DNA from: Powellomyces hirtus
Taxonomy: Eukaryota; Chytridiomycota; Chytridiomycetes; Spizellomycetales; Powellomycetaceae
DNA: 64,000 bases
Reading direction: 5' to 3'
Assembly (NCBI GenBank): GCA_025526995.1
Contig: JAHLKG010000021.1
Span: 372,001-436,000 of the forward strand
The stretch's first letter is position 1; each line of letters begins with the position of its first letter. The position numbers and the translations under genes are program-made. Positions 20,841 through 35,458 of this stretch are shown here, piece by piece. Below the pieces are notes generated by a model that saw nothing but the letters and a program-made list of their open reading frames with translations, did no database searches and was not told where the DNA came from.

Positions 20841-23165
20841 ATGCTTCCCTTCAACATCCCCCTACCGTTACTCACGGACTCTTACAAGACCTCCCACTTC
20901 CAGCTTTACCCCGACGCGCGGAAGGTAATGTCATGTGGCCCCAGTCCGTCGCAGGGCTGAACGTTGCACGCTCATATTGACAGGTTCCGTTTGCGAAACA
21001 ACCCAGATGGTCGCGTATGGCGAGTTTAGAACGTCGTTTGAACAGTGCAAGGACGACGAGCGAATGATTTTCTATGGAATGCGATACCTCATGGAACATT
21101 ACATTGCCGTGCCATGGACCCTGGACCAAGTGGAGAAGGCGGACCTGTTCTTCAAGACGCACAATGCTGGTGACTTTCTTTGTTTGACACGTATGTGCAA
21201 TACATGAAACGACGCGTGCTGACACGGTTGCTGTTTCTGTGTGGTGGTGGCATTGCAGGATTCACACCTTTCCCATTCCCAAAGGACCTATTTCTGAAGG
21301 TAGGACGCCGAGGATCACGCGTTTTCTCGAGCGTTGCGACGATGAAACTCACCTCGTTTGTCCCTTGATTTGTCTTTCTCAAAAGTTCATCAAAGCAAAC
21401 AACGGCTACTTTCCCGTCAAGATTGAAGCGCTCGCTGAAGGAACTGTCATATATCCGCACGTCCCCGTTTACCAGATCACGGCTTCGGACGAGTATGCGC
21501 ACCTGGTCACGTATCTCGAAACCATTTTGACCATGACTTGGGTATGCTCAACTCGCAAAAACTGCTCACAAAGATGCATGCCCGGTGGACTGATCATTTT
21601 GGGTACTATTCCCCAAATGTAGTACCCGTCGACCGTGGCAACCTTGTCGAAGCGATGTCGCACCATCATAGAAGCAGCATACGAACAGACAGTAGATGAG
21701 GACTCGCTCTGGACCTTGGACAGCCGCCTGCACGATTTCGGGTTCCGCGGGTGCACGTCCGTAGAGCAATCGATCATTGGCGGATGCGCGCATCTGGTAT
21801 GTTCGCGTCAAACAAACTTCTTTCCCGTAACTCACGCGCTGATGATGGAATCCTTGCAGCTCAACTTTGATGGGACGGATACACTGAGTGCAGCATACTA
21901 TGCTCAATTCAACCTCAATGGCGGAAAGCCCGTCGCGACATCCATCCCGGCGACAGAACACTCAGTGATGACTGCTTTTCCGTCTGAGAAGGTAACTTTA
22001 CCTTTGTGAAGCCAGATCGAATAATGGCGCTGACGCGTCTTTTTTCTACATGTTGGTAGGAAGCGATCATCAGATTGCTCAACAACTACGGGCACGGTGT
22101 TTGTGCCTGCGTCATGGATTCTTACGACTACGTCAATGCCCTGGACAAGTTGTTGCCCTCTATCGCAAAACATAAGCTTGAGAAAGGGGGATTTTTGGTC
22201 CTCCGACCGGACAGCGGCGACCCGGTCGAGGTTGTCATGCAAGGGTTGAGAGCCATTGAGAAAGTTTTTGGAGCGACCACGAACAGCAAAGGATACAAGG
22301 TGTGTCCAGTAAATCCACCACTTTTCTTCCTGCGTCCACCTCCAGCCGTCTAACAAAATCGTTCTTGACTAAACAGGTCGTCACCGGCGCCAGCATCATC
22401 CAAGGCGACGCCGTGACGTACGATTCGCTGCAAACAATTCTCAAAGCCACCACCGCTGCGGGCTTTGCGGCGCAGAATGTGGGTTTCGGTATGGGCGGAG
22501 GACTGCTGCAAAAAGTCAATCGCGACACCATGAGCTTTGCAACGAAGCTGTCGCAGATTGTGTATGCGGATGGAACTGAACGGTAAAGTGTTACATGAGA
22601 GAGGTGGTTAATTGCAATGGTGCGGTATCTTGGGGGTCCTCATATGTTGTGGGTTGTTTTTTGCAGGGATGTGATGAAGATGCCGAAAACGGGAATGGGA
22701 AAGATTAGTCTGCCCGGGACATTCGCGGTTGTCAAAGATGAAGACGGGGTATGTATATCCGCATTCGGTCGTGTAGACCGCTTACGCAGCGCTCACTATC
22801 TTCCGATGTTTCTTGATTTGTAGATCCCAATCGTCTACCCCGCTGAAACCTCACCCTCCACCCGTAACCTTCTCCGCACCATTTACGACCACGGCCCCAT
22901 CACCACCCCCGCATCATCCAACTCATCTACATCATTATCATCATATGACGACTTTGCCACTGTCCGCGCGCGCGTCAAACGCGAATGGGCTGCCCTACCC
23001 CGTACAACGGATAAAATCATCTCACCTGCTCTCCATGACAAGATTACGGCGTTCAAGAAACAGCGAGAATTGGCGGATCTGAATGGATTCCATGGGAGTG
23101 GGAAGGCAAATGCGAATGTGAATGGGAGCGTTGTACCGAATGGGGTTGGGCCGGCGGCCCATTGA
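20841..23165 (+). CDS. NAMPT: Nicotinamide phosphoribosyltransferase
   Basis: Ten exons (20841-20924, 21007-21169, 21259-21299, 21386-21541, 21623-21796, 21860-21991, 22060-22299, 22377-22582, 22667-22748, 22824-23165) give 539 aa, close to the family's usual ~490. The enzyme makes NMN from nicotinamide and PRPP, the first step of direct NAD salvage. Visible active-site signatures are LLTDSYK at the N-terminus, LHDFGFRG, the catalytic histidine in PATEHSVMTAF, SDSYDYVN-like MDSYDYVNA, LRPDSGDP and FGMGGGLLQK. The C-terminal ~45 residues (Gly/Asn-rich) extend beyond the usual end. NAMPT rather than nicotinate phosphoribosyltransferase is supported by the overall order of these motifs. Most fungi instead deamidate nicotinamide. 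Confidence 0.92.
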
Positions 23166-23602
23166 GAGTGGCGAGAGATGAGAATTTTTGGTAACACTTG
23201 AAGAGGAGCGGAGCGGTATCGAACTTCCAACTCGTCCACAACCGCCCCCCCCCCCCCCCCTCCCCCCACTTGCATTTTTTTGTTTTGTTTTGTTTTTTCC
23301 CACACGGGCAGCACTTGCTTTTGCCTGATACATAAACGTGCCGCGTGTTACTCTGTTTCTAAAGATTGTTGAGAAAGGTAGATGCGGTTGAATGCAAATT
23401 TGACAAATACACGTCTTGATGTGCTTAAATGAGACCGGCAAACGCTCGCTCGGAGTACAGGGTGATTTGCAAATTAGTTACAAAAAGAAACAGCAAAAGT
23501 CTATCTACACAATGACGGTGAATATGTACGAGGGGCATGTGGGGCTGGTGTTACGACTACGCCATGGGTGGAGGCGCTACCAAAGAGCAAACAAAAAAAG
23601 CG
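23166..23602. other. Intergenic, convergent 3' ends
   Basis: Facing 3' UTRs of NAMPT and the SH3 membrane protein. Contains a poly-C run near 23246-23262 followed by a T/G-rich patch. No gene seen. Confidence 0.6.
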
Positions 23603-25489
23603 CTATGTAAAATCTAGACTATCCCTGGTCTGGCGTCCTTTGACAATATCTGTGTAGATACTCGAGAAGCGTTTTGGCGGGGAATTGAAGTCGAGGCTCT
23701 GTTCGGAAAAGTGATCAAAAAAGGACGTTGCGCGTCGCTGATTATTCTTCTCGGCCGCTTTCTGTGCGTCCATGATCTGTTGTGAGCCACGCGGGTCCTT
23801 CAAGCACGCGAGCGGGAACATGCCGACCAAGCCTGATCGTTCCGACATGCCTTCGCACCAGCCGTCCTCAAACACCTGGTAGACGGCGACCTGGTCGTTG
23901 GATTCGAGGAGGAGTTCGTCCGAGCGTTGCGGGACCCAGCCGTGGAGGATGGTGTAGGCGTATTCGGGGAGGGAGGTTTGGCTTGAGGGGGAGGATGGGA
24001 TCGGGGTTTGCGGGAGGGAGGCGGAGAAGCGCGGGGTGGAGGTTTGGGGGGTGAGGCCCGAGGGGGAGAAGCGGGGGAGGGAGTCAGATGCGGACGACGG
24101 CTGAGGGGACGGGGGAGGTTGTTTGGAGAGGAGCGCGGCGGCGGCAGCGGCGGAAGGTGCGGTTGCGGTATTGACGAAACTGAGGCCTGAGAGACGCCAG
24201 TTTTCAGAGGGCTTGGTAGAGTCGTCATGACCACCGAGCAACTCGCGCGTGATGGTGCCGTTGTCCGACCCGCGTTGGGTGCCCTTGGGGACGTTCATGG
24301 TGCCGTAGAGGCTGTTGTATCGGTCCACGACGCCGCCCAGGGTGTCTGGTCGTGCGCCGGCCGCGAGGGGTGGGGGTGCTGAGGACGCCATGCCCATTTC
24401 TGCGCCGCCGGAAGATGGAGTGGTAGCGGAGGATGGAGTCATGGTCGGGCCTGGGGAGGGTCTACTCCCACTAAGCGTCATTTTCCGGGTAATCGTCCCA
24501 CTCATCCCGCCGTTCATGCCGGCATCCATGTACGCAATGAAGCTATCGCCCGGTTCCCTCGACCGTCCTTGTGATCTCCCCATCGCCGCCGCGCCCGCGA
24601 CCAGCCGGCCTTCTTCATCACGGAAGGGCGCGTTGGATTTCCGGTTGCGTTTGTTGTTGCGGCGGTAGGCGAAGATGAACGCGGCGATGACGGCAAACAC
24701 AAACAGCACGACAGCAGCGGCGATGACTCCGTTGCGGAGTTTGGCCGGGGGCGGGGAGCTGGTCCCGAGCCCGACGCGTTCGGCCGATGAATTGGCGGAC
24801 CCGGCGTTGGACATGGTGGAGGGTCGGCTCGGGGGAGGTATTGGGGCGAGGGTCGTGCCTGGGTTGGTTCCATCGACGGGGACTTGTTCTTTCTTGGCCG
24901 CTGGGTAGGAATTGTCATCGCCGTTGTCATCGGGACTTGGGGTCGGTAGCGGTACATCCTCTGCATCCTTCTCAATGGTCGGAGTCGGACTTGGGGGCAG
25001 CAGCGTTGTTGTTGGCGGCAAGAACGTCAATGACAGCGAAGGGGACGTCTGTTGCGGGACCGTCGGGAACAGCACGGGACTCTTTTGTGGTATGGCCGTC
25101 CTATCAACGGTGATGGTTCTCGTCACTGTTCGCGTGATGCGTTCACCTGCTCCAGCACCTGCTGTGGGTTTGGTGCCAAAGGTGAGGATGGCTTGCACGA
25201 TAATGTGGTTGCCGTTGGGGAGGAGGATGGAGGTGGCGTGGAGAGTGGTTTCCGCGGGTGGGGCGTTTGGGTTGTCGTCGTCGTCGTCGTCCTTGTCCAC
25301 ATCCATTTTGTGGTCGTCGTCGTCGTCCTCGTCCTCGTCTTTGTCGTCCCGGTCGGTCTTCAGTTTCCCGGCAAGCGGCACGTCGGCTAAAGACAAAGGT
25401 TCTGGTTGGGGTCGGGTGCGTTTCGCTTTACAGGAAGACATGGATGTAGCTATTGGGAAAAAAGGAACACACACAACCAGTAAGTCCAT
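23603..25489 (-). CDS. Single-pass membrane protein with cytosolic SH3 domain (Fus1-like architecture)
   Basis: About 628 aa on one exon, counting from the Met at 25489. That start gives a short hydrophobic leader (MDLLVVCVPFFPIATS) suited to a type I protein. A later Met at 25441 (MSSCKAKR) would leave no signal peptide; the stretch between could alternatively be a 5'-UTR intron ending in TTTTTTCCCAATAG. An acidic and then Ser/Thr/Pro-rich ectodomain is followed by one transmembrane helix near residues 253-276 (AAAVVLFVFAVIAAFIFAY) with a basic stop-transfer. The cytosolic part is disordered and carries an SH3 domain around 505-562 (ELLLESNDQVAVYQVFEDGW, GMFPLACL). This order matches fungal Fus1/sensor-like proteins. 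Role likely in surface signalling or fusion; inferred from architecture only. Confidence 0.7.
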   Translation of the reverse strand: MDLLVVCVPFFPIATSMSSCKAKRTRPQPEPLSLADVPLAGKLKTDRDDKDEDEDDDDDHKMDVDKDDDDDDNPNAPPAETTLHATSILLPNGNHIIVQAILTFGTKPTAGAGAGERITRTVTRTITVDRTAIPQKSPVLFPTVPQQTSPSLSLTFLPPTTTLLPPSPTPTIEKDAEDVPLPTPSPDDNGDDNSYPAAKKEQVPVDGTNPGTTLAPIPPPSRPSTMSNAGSANSSAERVGLGTSSPPPAKLRNGVIAAAVVLFVFAVIAAFIFAYRRNNKRNRKSNAPFRDEEGRLVAGAAAMGRSQGRSREPGDSFIAYMDAGMNGGMSGTITRKMTLSGSRPSPGPTMTPSSATTPSSGGAEMGMASSAPPPLAAGARPDTLGGVVDRYNSLYGTMNVPKGTQRGSDNGTITRELLGGHDDSTKPSENWRLSGLSFVNTATAPSAAAAAALLSKQPPPSPQPSSASDSLPRFSPSGLTPQTSTPRFSASLPQTPIPSSPSSQTSLPEYAYTILHGWVPQRSDELLLESNDQVAVYQVFEDGWCEGMSERSGLVGMFPLACLKDPRGSQQIMDAQKAAEKNNQRRATSFFDHFSEQSLDFNSPPKRFSSIYTDIVKGRQTRDSLDFT

Positions 25490-26586
25490 CACATCTACCA
25501 CACTTCCTCTTCCATTCTCAATCGCCCCCAAATGCTGTGCTCTGCCCAAAACTCACATGTCGAATTCCGATCCCTGCGTTGCCGAGTCGGCTCGACACCA
25601 GACATGGGGGGACGAATCGCAGGCAAAAAGCACAGAAGGGGTCAGATCAAAAGCGGGTTGTTCCCGTCTATCGGCGCCGGCACACAAATGATGTTGGCGG
25701 TCGTTAAGTGCAGTTGTTGTTGGCTCTGTCGTCGTTCACTGACTATGGTGGTTTCGTTTTCCTCAAAACTGTCTAACCAACTAAACTGAAAGAGTATACA
25801 AAGAAACAAAGAATATACTTTGGGGGGGGGGGGGGAGGGGAAGGGAGAAGGGAGAAGGCAGGAACAGCCGGGGGGGGGGGGGGACTGATTCCTTTCTCAG
25901 AATGTAAGTAAACGTAAAATTCAAACCAGGGTCCCCTCTTCCATCCCCAAACCCGGCCAAAGAAGAAACCGCAAGTCTGGGTGGCGGCGTCTGCCTCCCA
26001 GCGGTGGCATTGGGATGGAGCGTTCAATAATGCGCAATAAAGCAAAAAGCGTACAGCGTTTAGAATCAGAACTAGAAACCTACCCGCCTTATCGCAACAC
26101 ATTTCCTAGAACATGTTTCAGTGAGCGGCCCGCGCGCGTGGTTAATGTGAAACCGGCGTATGTCACAGCTGGCTCACAAGGGGGGAACGCGACGCGTCTC
26201 AAACCCCAATGTGGCGCAAAACACCGCAACGAGTATGTAAGCGTGGCTTGTAACCCGAGCGTTGGCTGTGGTGCGCGCGTGTGGTTGGGGTTTGGATCAG
26301 ATGGACAAAGGATATATGCATAGGATGTATTTACCAAAATGTCAAACATGCACACACAATGCGTGGGGGATCCACTTGCGTGAAAAGGATATATATACAT
26401 GACCCACCACCCAGCCTTGCTCACAAAAAAAAAAAACAGGACTAACAAATTTCAAAAAAAAAATCACCGCCTTCAACGCTACTGCGCAACCCTCGCACAC
26501 CGCGTCGTCAGCAAACAGGCTGTGCGTGGTGCATGGAGTCGTTGTTGCAGTTGTTGTTGGTCGTTGAGGGGTACTATATGCAACGA
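25490..26586. other. Intergenic with homopolymer tracts
   Basis: Contains G-runs at about 25821-25834 and 25871-25883 and several A-runs near 26427-26460. Carries the promoter of the SH3 protein and the 3' UTR of the arrestin-like gene. No open frame with family resemblance. Confidence 0.5.
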
Positions 26587-28526
26587 CTAAATGTCTGTTT
26601 CACCAGATGAGTAACTCGGGGGTGAGTCACCGTTGCCGGGTAGAGGCGGGATGGCGGGTAACGTCGCGTGGGGTCCCCGTGGGTGGTAGATGGCGGAGGG
26701 AGAGTATTGTGGGGGTGAGGAGGAGCGGAGGAGTGGGAGTGTTGATGATGATGATGATGATGATGAGGGTGAGGGTGGTTCAGCAGCCACTGACACCTGC
26801 GGGGATGTGGGTTCCGCCGACGGGGGAAAGTCGCAGTACCGTTGCGCTGTGTACGCCATCGCGAGGGTGTCGCCGGGTTCGAGGGCAATGTCGTGCGCGA
26901 GGTGCGGGATGAGGTGGGGGATGGCTTCGTATCCGATGTCGGCGATCGAGTCTTGGAAGGATGGTGGGGGGTCGTACTCCGTAGTGGTTGATGAGGACAA
27001 GGACGAATATGAGGAGACGCCGCGCGGTCCTGGTGCTGCTGGCGCGAAACTTGAGCGGCGCTGTAGGTCGTGATAGCGGTATGGGGTGGCGGTGCCAGCC
27101 CCCGACGAGCGCAAAGAGGAACGCACGCACCCGGGTGCGTCATGACTGGTCTTTGGCACATACACGACTCGAATCGGCACCATTGTTGTCGTCGGGCCCG
27201 CAAACACGCCTCCGAAACCGGGTGCAACCCTACACTCGACAAAATGGGTGACACTGACCCAGTCATTCGTGGTTCGCGGCTGGGCATGGACGGTGGGTAA
27301 TTCCGCAACCCGGTAGCGCTCACCACCACCACCCGCTTCCTCCTCTGCTCCCCCCGCCTTCACGTTTACGACTCGGCCCTCGTCATCCACATCAACCCTC
27401 TGCGTCCGCGACGGTGAGAATCCGATCGTGGGTCCAACGGCCCGCGCGGCCCGCGTCCCGTCTGCGTACTCGAGCTGCTCAATCAGCCGGCACGAGAGGA
27501 GGTCCGGCGGAGCAGCCGTGTGCGCGACGGTGGTGGCGAGAAAGGAGATGGGGATGGGGGACCCGAGAGCAATGTGGGTGGGTATCACGGTGCGGAGCCG
27601 CCAAGGCGGGAGGGTTGGGTGTGCGTCTACTAAAAACCGCAAAAAAAAAAAAAAAAAAAAAAAAACAATTTCAGCATCACATCATGTAAATTCGCAATCC
27701 CCAATTCACAATCTTTTCCTTCTTGTCCAAAAAAAACCCCCACGTACCAGTCCGCACAACATCGCGATACCCCACCGCGCCCTCCATCTCCGCCTTGCGC
27801 TCTTCGTCCAGGTGGCGATACATCATCAGTTCGCGCACAACCTCACATGTCGAGAGCGTGCCCCGCCGCGGACACGTGTAGGTGCAGGTCGCGTGGAGAG
27901 TGTGGGTTATGTCTGGGGGATCACCCACACGGAAGAAAATTAAAAGTTAAAAATCCAATGTGTTATAGAAAGGGGCATGTGCGATTTTTTTTTTTATGTT
28001 TTTACCTAGTCCTTGATCAGCTTTCCACGCGCGTGCAGTGTTGGGCCAATGCCCCGCAACCGGGATCGCAAACTCATACGTATGGCTAAAATCCAAAAAA
28101 AAACAAAAATAAATAAATAAATAATCAACCCTTCCATCGCCGCACATCACTCCCGCTCTCCCCCGCCGCCCATTATCATTCTCCTTACCTGCCCGTCTCA
28201 AGCACTCTCGACTCGGCGCAAAGCACAACCTCCTCACTCGCGACGACGCGTGGAAGACAGGTCGCTTCGGCCGCGGCTCGTTTCCGTTCACGCACGCTCG
28301 TTTCCCACCGCACCACCAACCCCGCGACACCCACCCCGCGCTTGGTGTGCACCGTCAGCGTCACCGTCCCCCTGACCCGCGTCGTCGCGCATTGCGCCAC
28401 ACGTACGAACGCGATATCCGCCCGCCAGTCTTGCACCGGCTTGGCCGCCGCCCCGCACCCGTCCACCGTGAGCTGCACGGAAACCGCCGTCTGCAGCCCA
28501 GTGAGGAGTTTGAGCGCTTGCAGCAT
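26587..28526 (-). CDS. Arrestin-related trafficking adaptor with C-terminal PY motifs
   Basis: Four exons (28189-28526, 28006-28085, 27748-27912, 26587-27629) give 541 aa. The first half has the arrestin-N pattern: a run of beta strands (RGTVTLTVHTKRGVGVAGLVV), then HTYEFAIPV, then THTLHATCTY. The C-terminal tail is Ser/Pro-rich and contains two Rsp5-binding PPxY motifs, PPQY and PPSY, the latter ten residues from the end. ART proteins bring Rsp5-family ligases to plasma-membrane transporters for ubiquitination and endocytosis. Here RSP5 is the next gene upstream on the same strand. Poly-A/poly-T tracts lie in the introns. Arrestin assignment rests on motif pattern, so it is less certain than the PY motifs. 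Confidence 0.75.
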
Positions 28527-29579
28527 TGCGGACTGAAATACCACACTGTGGATGCCGCGAGATGTGGGTTCGGTGTTGCGGGCTCGAATGGACCCCCTCT
28601 TTGGTGATTCGGGACGGCGACAGTATACGTTATATATGTTGTTCGTTTTCTCAACTGCCCAAGACACAAACGACCAAAAACCACACGAACGAACGCAAAA
28701 AGGCGCTTAGGAATGCGCAAATGGCGAAAATGCGAAATCCCAAAATCGTAAACTCTGCAAAAGAGGCCCTCGCAAGCCCAAAGTCCCTCCATATATAATA
28801 TATAATAATATATATTTGTAAAACGGGAAGGCATCGAACAATCCCATCTCCGCCACACTCCGCTCCAGCCGAATACTACAGAACAAAAAAACTCGATCGT
28901 GGAAAACAACGAATCGCAAAAAATCGCACACGCACTACTATCCCATGTCCTCACCAACATCCACGTCGCGCGAGTGAGTGCCAAACCCCGTCATCACCAG
29001 CCCCCCGCACCAGCCCCAAAACAAGAGCAAAAAGCGACACACTCACTCCCCCCCGTCACCTCGTGTCCCACCCACCCAGCTCCTCACCACGTCACTTGAC
29101 ACACCCCAATCTCAATCTTCATCTCGTCTCGTCACATCTTATCTACGAGTCAGTCTAGTCCCATTGTGTCTACGGTACGCTACACACACGCAAAACGGGA
29201 TTTGAAATGTCGCGAAAACCCCATTTCAAACCCACGTTCATCCACGATTTTTACGGTTACGGTAAATCCCAATGTGGCACATAGATGGAATACAGAAATA
29301 CCATAGATCCATTCTCGCCCGCGTCGCGCGTGTTGCCATCACGCGTCACATCCTGGTTTGTAATCCCCGCCCCCACATCATCGGGTCCGGAAAACTGCTC
29401 CACCCTCCGCGCCCCCAGCCACGAATATCCTTTGTCGCACTGCACATCTCCCCCATTTCACATGTCACCATCACATGATGTATCACAGGAATGTTCACCC
29501 CCCACCCCAAAGCTACCCAAGAGCCCAAAAACGAGTAACATCGCAAGGAGGCGCACGAGAGCGGGGGAGAGACGTATGC

Positions 29580-29612
<33 letters not shown>

Positions 29613-30008
29613 CAAACACACACCCAAGACAAACCCAAAATCAAACCGGCACACAAAAAACCCACAAAAGAAAAAAAAAATGGTGTCAAAAAAAAAACAC
29701 AAGATGTATAATACCACATAACACCTCCTCACAAATGGGGAGAAAAATACTACAAGGGAAAAAAGAATGGGGGGTGAGAGAGAGAGAGAGAAAGCGAGAA
29801 ACAGTAAAGTGGGGGAAAAATCAAGGGTCCATATCCCATCTTCCAAGTGCTCCAGCACTGAACCATAGTAACGAAACAAATATTAACCGCATAGCCGCAT
29901 AGCCCACTGCTGCTTGGCGCCGCGCGCGAGAAAGCACAAAGCCCAAGAACCAGGTGCGTTTTTCGGGTATGGTAGACGTGTGTGTGTGTGCGTGTGTTAT
30001 TTCCGCGC
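28527..30008. other. Intergenic, low complexity
   Basis: AT-rich stretch near 28790-28820 (TATATAATA repeats), a (CAAT)7 microsatellite at 29581-29609, and A- and GA-rich runs around 29660-29810. Holds the ART promoter and RSP5 3' UTR. Small open frames look like chance. Confidence 0.5.
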
Positions 30009-33025
<3,017 letters not shown>

Positions 33026-34129
33026 TGTGTGGCTTCTTTGGGGAGGCAGTGGTTTGTCAAAGGGCGGTATTCGTGCCGTTTATGCTTTCTATATTGGTGG
33101 TAACAGACTATGTGGAAGGAGGGAGAGCGGCGGAGAGTACCAGTGGCGGTTAGAGTCAGCAACAGATATGAAGGATCCTATTTCCCGTTATTCCCACAAC
33201 GTTGCCGTCAATCTCTAACCAATGACAAAACTCCCTCTCCTCATTTGAGCCGTGCCGACGTCGTGCTCGTTTTCCCACCCATCCACCCTCCGGTCCACCA
33301 CAAGACAACCACCACATGAGGGAGGCCGGACGAACAGCCTTTGCGACTTACATATGCAGTGGAGAAAATAACCTTATGCTCTATACGGGTGTCCTTCCCA
33401 CAGACGCGCGACAAACGAAAAAGCAGGCTGTGTGCCGTTGTCCAAGCCAATGGAACCCGTGCGGTGGACTGCCTGACTGACTGACTACTAACTGACTGAC
33501 TGCGTTTCCACTCCTCTCTCCCGGATGTCGAGTATCGAGTACAGTTAGTTTTCCTCTCGCAAAAAAAGGTTCTATATATCGTCGTCGGTGTGTTGGCAGA
33601 AAGCGAGCTGCTATATATCGTAGGTTTCGTCCGCCAAGGGAGAAAGACGGAACACACACTTTAGAGTTGTTTGTGTGACGCAAGTTGACGGTCGGATGCC
33701 ATCCTGTTTCGGTCATATCAACATCCTAGCCACTAGGGCTCACGTGTTCTCGGAGGGAGAATGACTGACATCATCGAGAGAAACGTAACGTTGCATCATG
33801 TCACCAATCATCACACCTCTATCGAACAAGGTGTTCCTTTTCTTTTCCAGAAGAATCACAAACGACTCACAGCACGACGTTGTTGGAGCACACAACCCCC
33901 CATTCAATTCTCAGGGGTCTTCTACTCCCTACATCACCAATTCCATCACACACTCATTTCGAAACGAGAGAACAATCCCGAATTGGGTTCTGCTATAAAA
34001 ATCAGCCCACACCCTCCATCCGCCACATTCACACTCCGAACTTAACCCCAAACACACACACACGTTTCTCCTCACCTTTCTCAACCCACTCCACTCCCAC
34101 TGCACTTTCCTCACCCAGCCACAACAACA
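33026..34129. other. Divergent promoter region (RSP5 / small membrane protein)
   Basis: Contains the 5' flanks of two divergent genes. An (ACTG)n-like microsatellite lies near 33472-33504. No gene recognised. The distal end holds the TATA box listed separately. Confidence 0.5.
33994..34000 (+). promoter_or_regulatory. TATA box of the small membrane protein gene
   Basis: TATAAAA lies 130-136 bases before the start codon, followed by a CA-rich, pyrimidine-rich leader typical of highly expressed fungal genes. Position suggests transcription starting near 34025-34040. Confidence 0.5.
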
Positions 34130-34469
34130 ATGTGCCAATCCCTCGAAATCGTGCTGTGGGACATTCTCGTGGTCATTGGCCTCGTCCTCCTCATCATCTG
34201 GATCCTAGCTCTCGCAAACGTATGTAAAAACACCCGATGATCAGCCCCACCCGACAGTCACATCACCATTCTCTTCCCCGCGTCTAATGTACTTACTGGG
34301 TTTCTTTTTTTCTTTTTTTTTTCCTCAGGTTTTCATCGTGGCAACCGGCCCCATCATCCACGTCTTCCTCGCCGTCGCGATCCTCTTTATCGCAGTCTGG
34401 ATCTTTGTTCGGTGCTGCAATTGCTGCCGCGGCGGGCGGTACGGCAAGCGGAGGACGGTTGTGGTGTGA
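34130..34469 (+). CDS. Small two-helix membrane protein, cysteine-rich cytosolic end
   Basis: Two exons (34130-34219, 34329-34469) give 76 aa. The first exon encodes MCQSLEIVLWD and a hydrophobic helix; the second encodes another helix (ILFIAVWIFV) followed by RCCNCC and a short basic tail ending in VVV. The single intron falls between the helices. I do not recognise the family. A strong TATA box and a long A/C-rich leader suggest high expression. The RCCNCC cluster next to a membrane helix could be palmitoylated or bind metal; this is inference. Confidence 0.7.
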
Positions 34470-35458
34470 AGGATCCCCACCAAACACGCATATTACGAGA
34501 AACAACCCACTACGACACACACCCTGTACGCTACAACCGCACTATCCGCACTCTACATGCGTGAGAGAGGCGGTGAGTGGAAGAGACAGCAAGGCGCCTG
34601 CGCGAGCCGAGCTGCGTTGGGCTAGCCCACATTTCTTTCCACTCTTCAAACTCCGTCTCCCCTGGTCGTGACAGATAGACGACCCGCCCACGCTGCGATC
34701 GCATTCATTTTCATATAAATTTTTTTGGTATCTCTCCCCCCCCCCCCCTTTTGGCCTAGACCCCTTTTGGCGACCTCTCTCTGTCTCTCTTTCTCTCGAT
34801 CTGTTGCTGGTTTTGCGAATTTCTGTATAATAGCACCGTTTGGCAAACATGGTTAGAATGCGCGCGTTTTGTAAAAGGTTGACCGATGGGATGGTTTACG
34901 CGCCGTAAATAGCGTTCAGCCTTAATCTAAACAAACACACTCGCGCTTCTTCCCCACCGCCGCCGCCCCTCGGAGGGTTTTCCCGCGTTTCATAACGCCC
35001 CACGCCCATATTTCCGAATGACAAATGACAAGACAGATATATGGTTGCAACTGGCAATGGTTTGATTAACGATGATATTTCGTGTATGGCGATATGCAAG
35101 CAAAACACCAACAAAAAAAACATGTACGCTCTGATTGGGATGATTTGTTCAGATATACAAAAAAGTCGCGGAATTGATGTCCGCTGGCGAAGGGAGAGGG
35201 GGGAGGGAGCACACATTGTCCCCGTTGCAACGCGAACAAGCCCCTGTTGAGCACAGAAAGGTGCAGAATGATCAACATTTTGCCTTCGTACGAGTGTGCT
35301 GGGGGGAATGGATGTGCCATGCGTTTTCAGTGTACAGGATATAATGATCCGACTCTGCAAGGGGTAGCGGCGCTTGTTTTCTTCTTCATGATCAACACGA
35401 GTTGAAGAGCGTGGGGGCCCCGTCAAGGAAGCCGAGGTAATGTGAGATTCCTTCTTCT
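34470..35458. other. Intergenic, convergent 3' ends
   Basis: Facing 3' UTRs; includes a poly-C run at about 34737-34748 and a CT-rich tract. Open frames on either strand lack protein-like composition. Confidence 0.55.

Noticed and set aside
24912..25691. 259-codon plus-strand frame
   Set aside because: Antisense to the SH3 membrane protein; composition mirrors Asp-rich and Ser/Thr-rich sense codons.
26574..27332. 252-codon minus-strand frame overlapping the arrestin-like gene
   Set aside because: Alternative frame of the last exon; Pro/His/Ser-rich without a domain, while the other frame holds the PPxY motifs and joins in phase.
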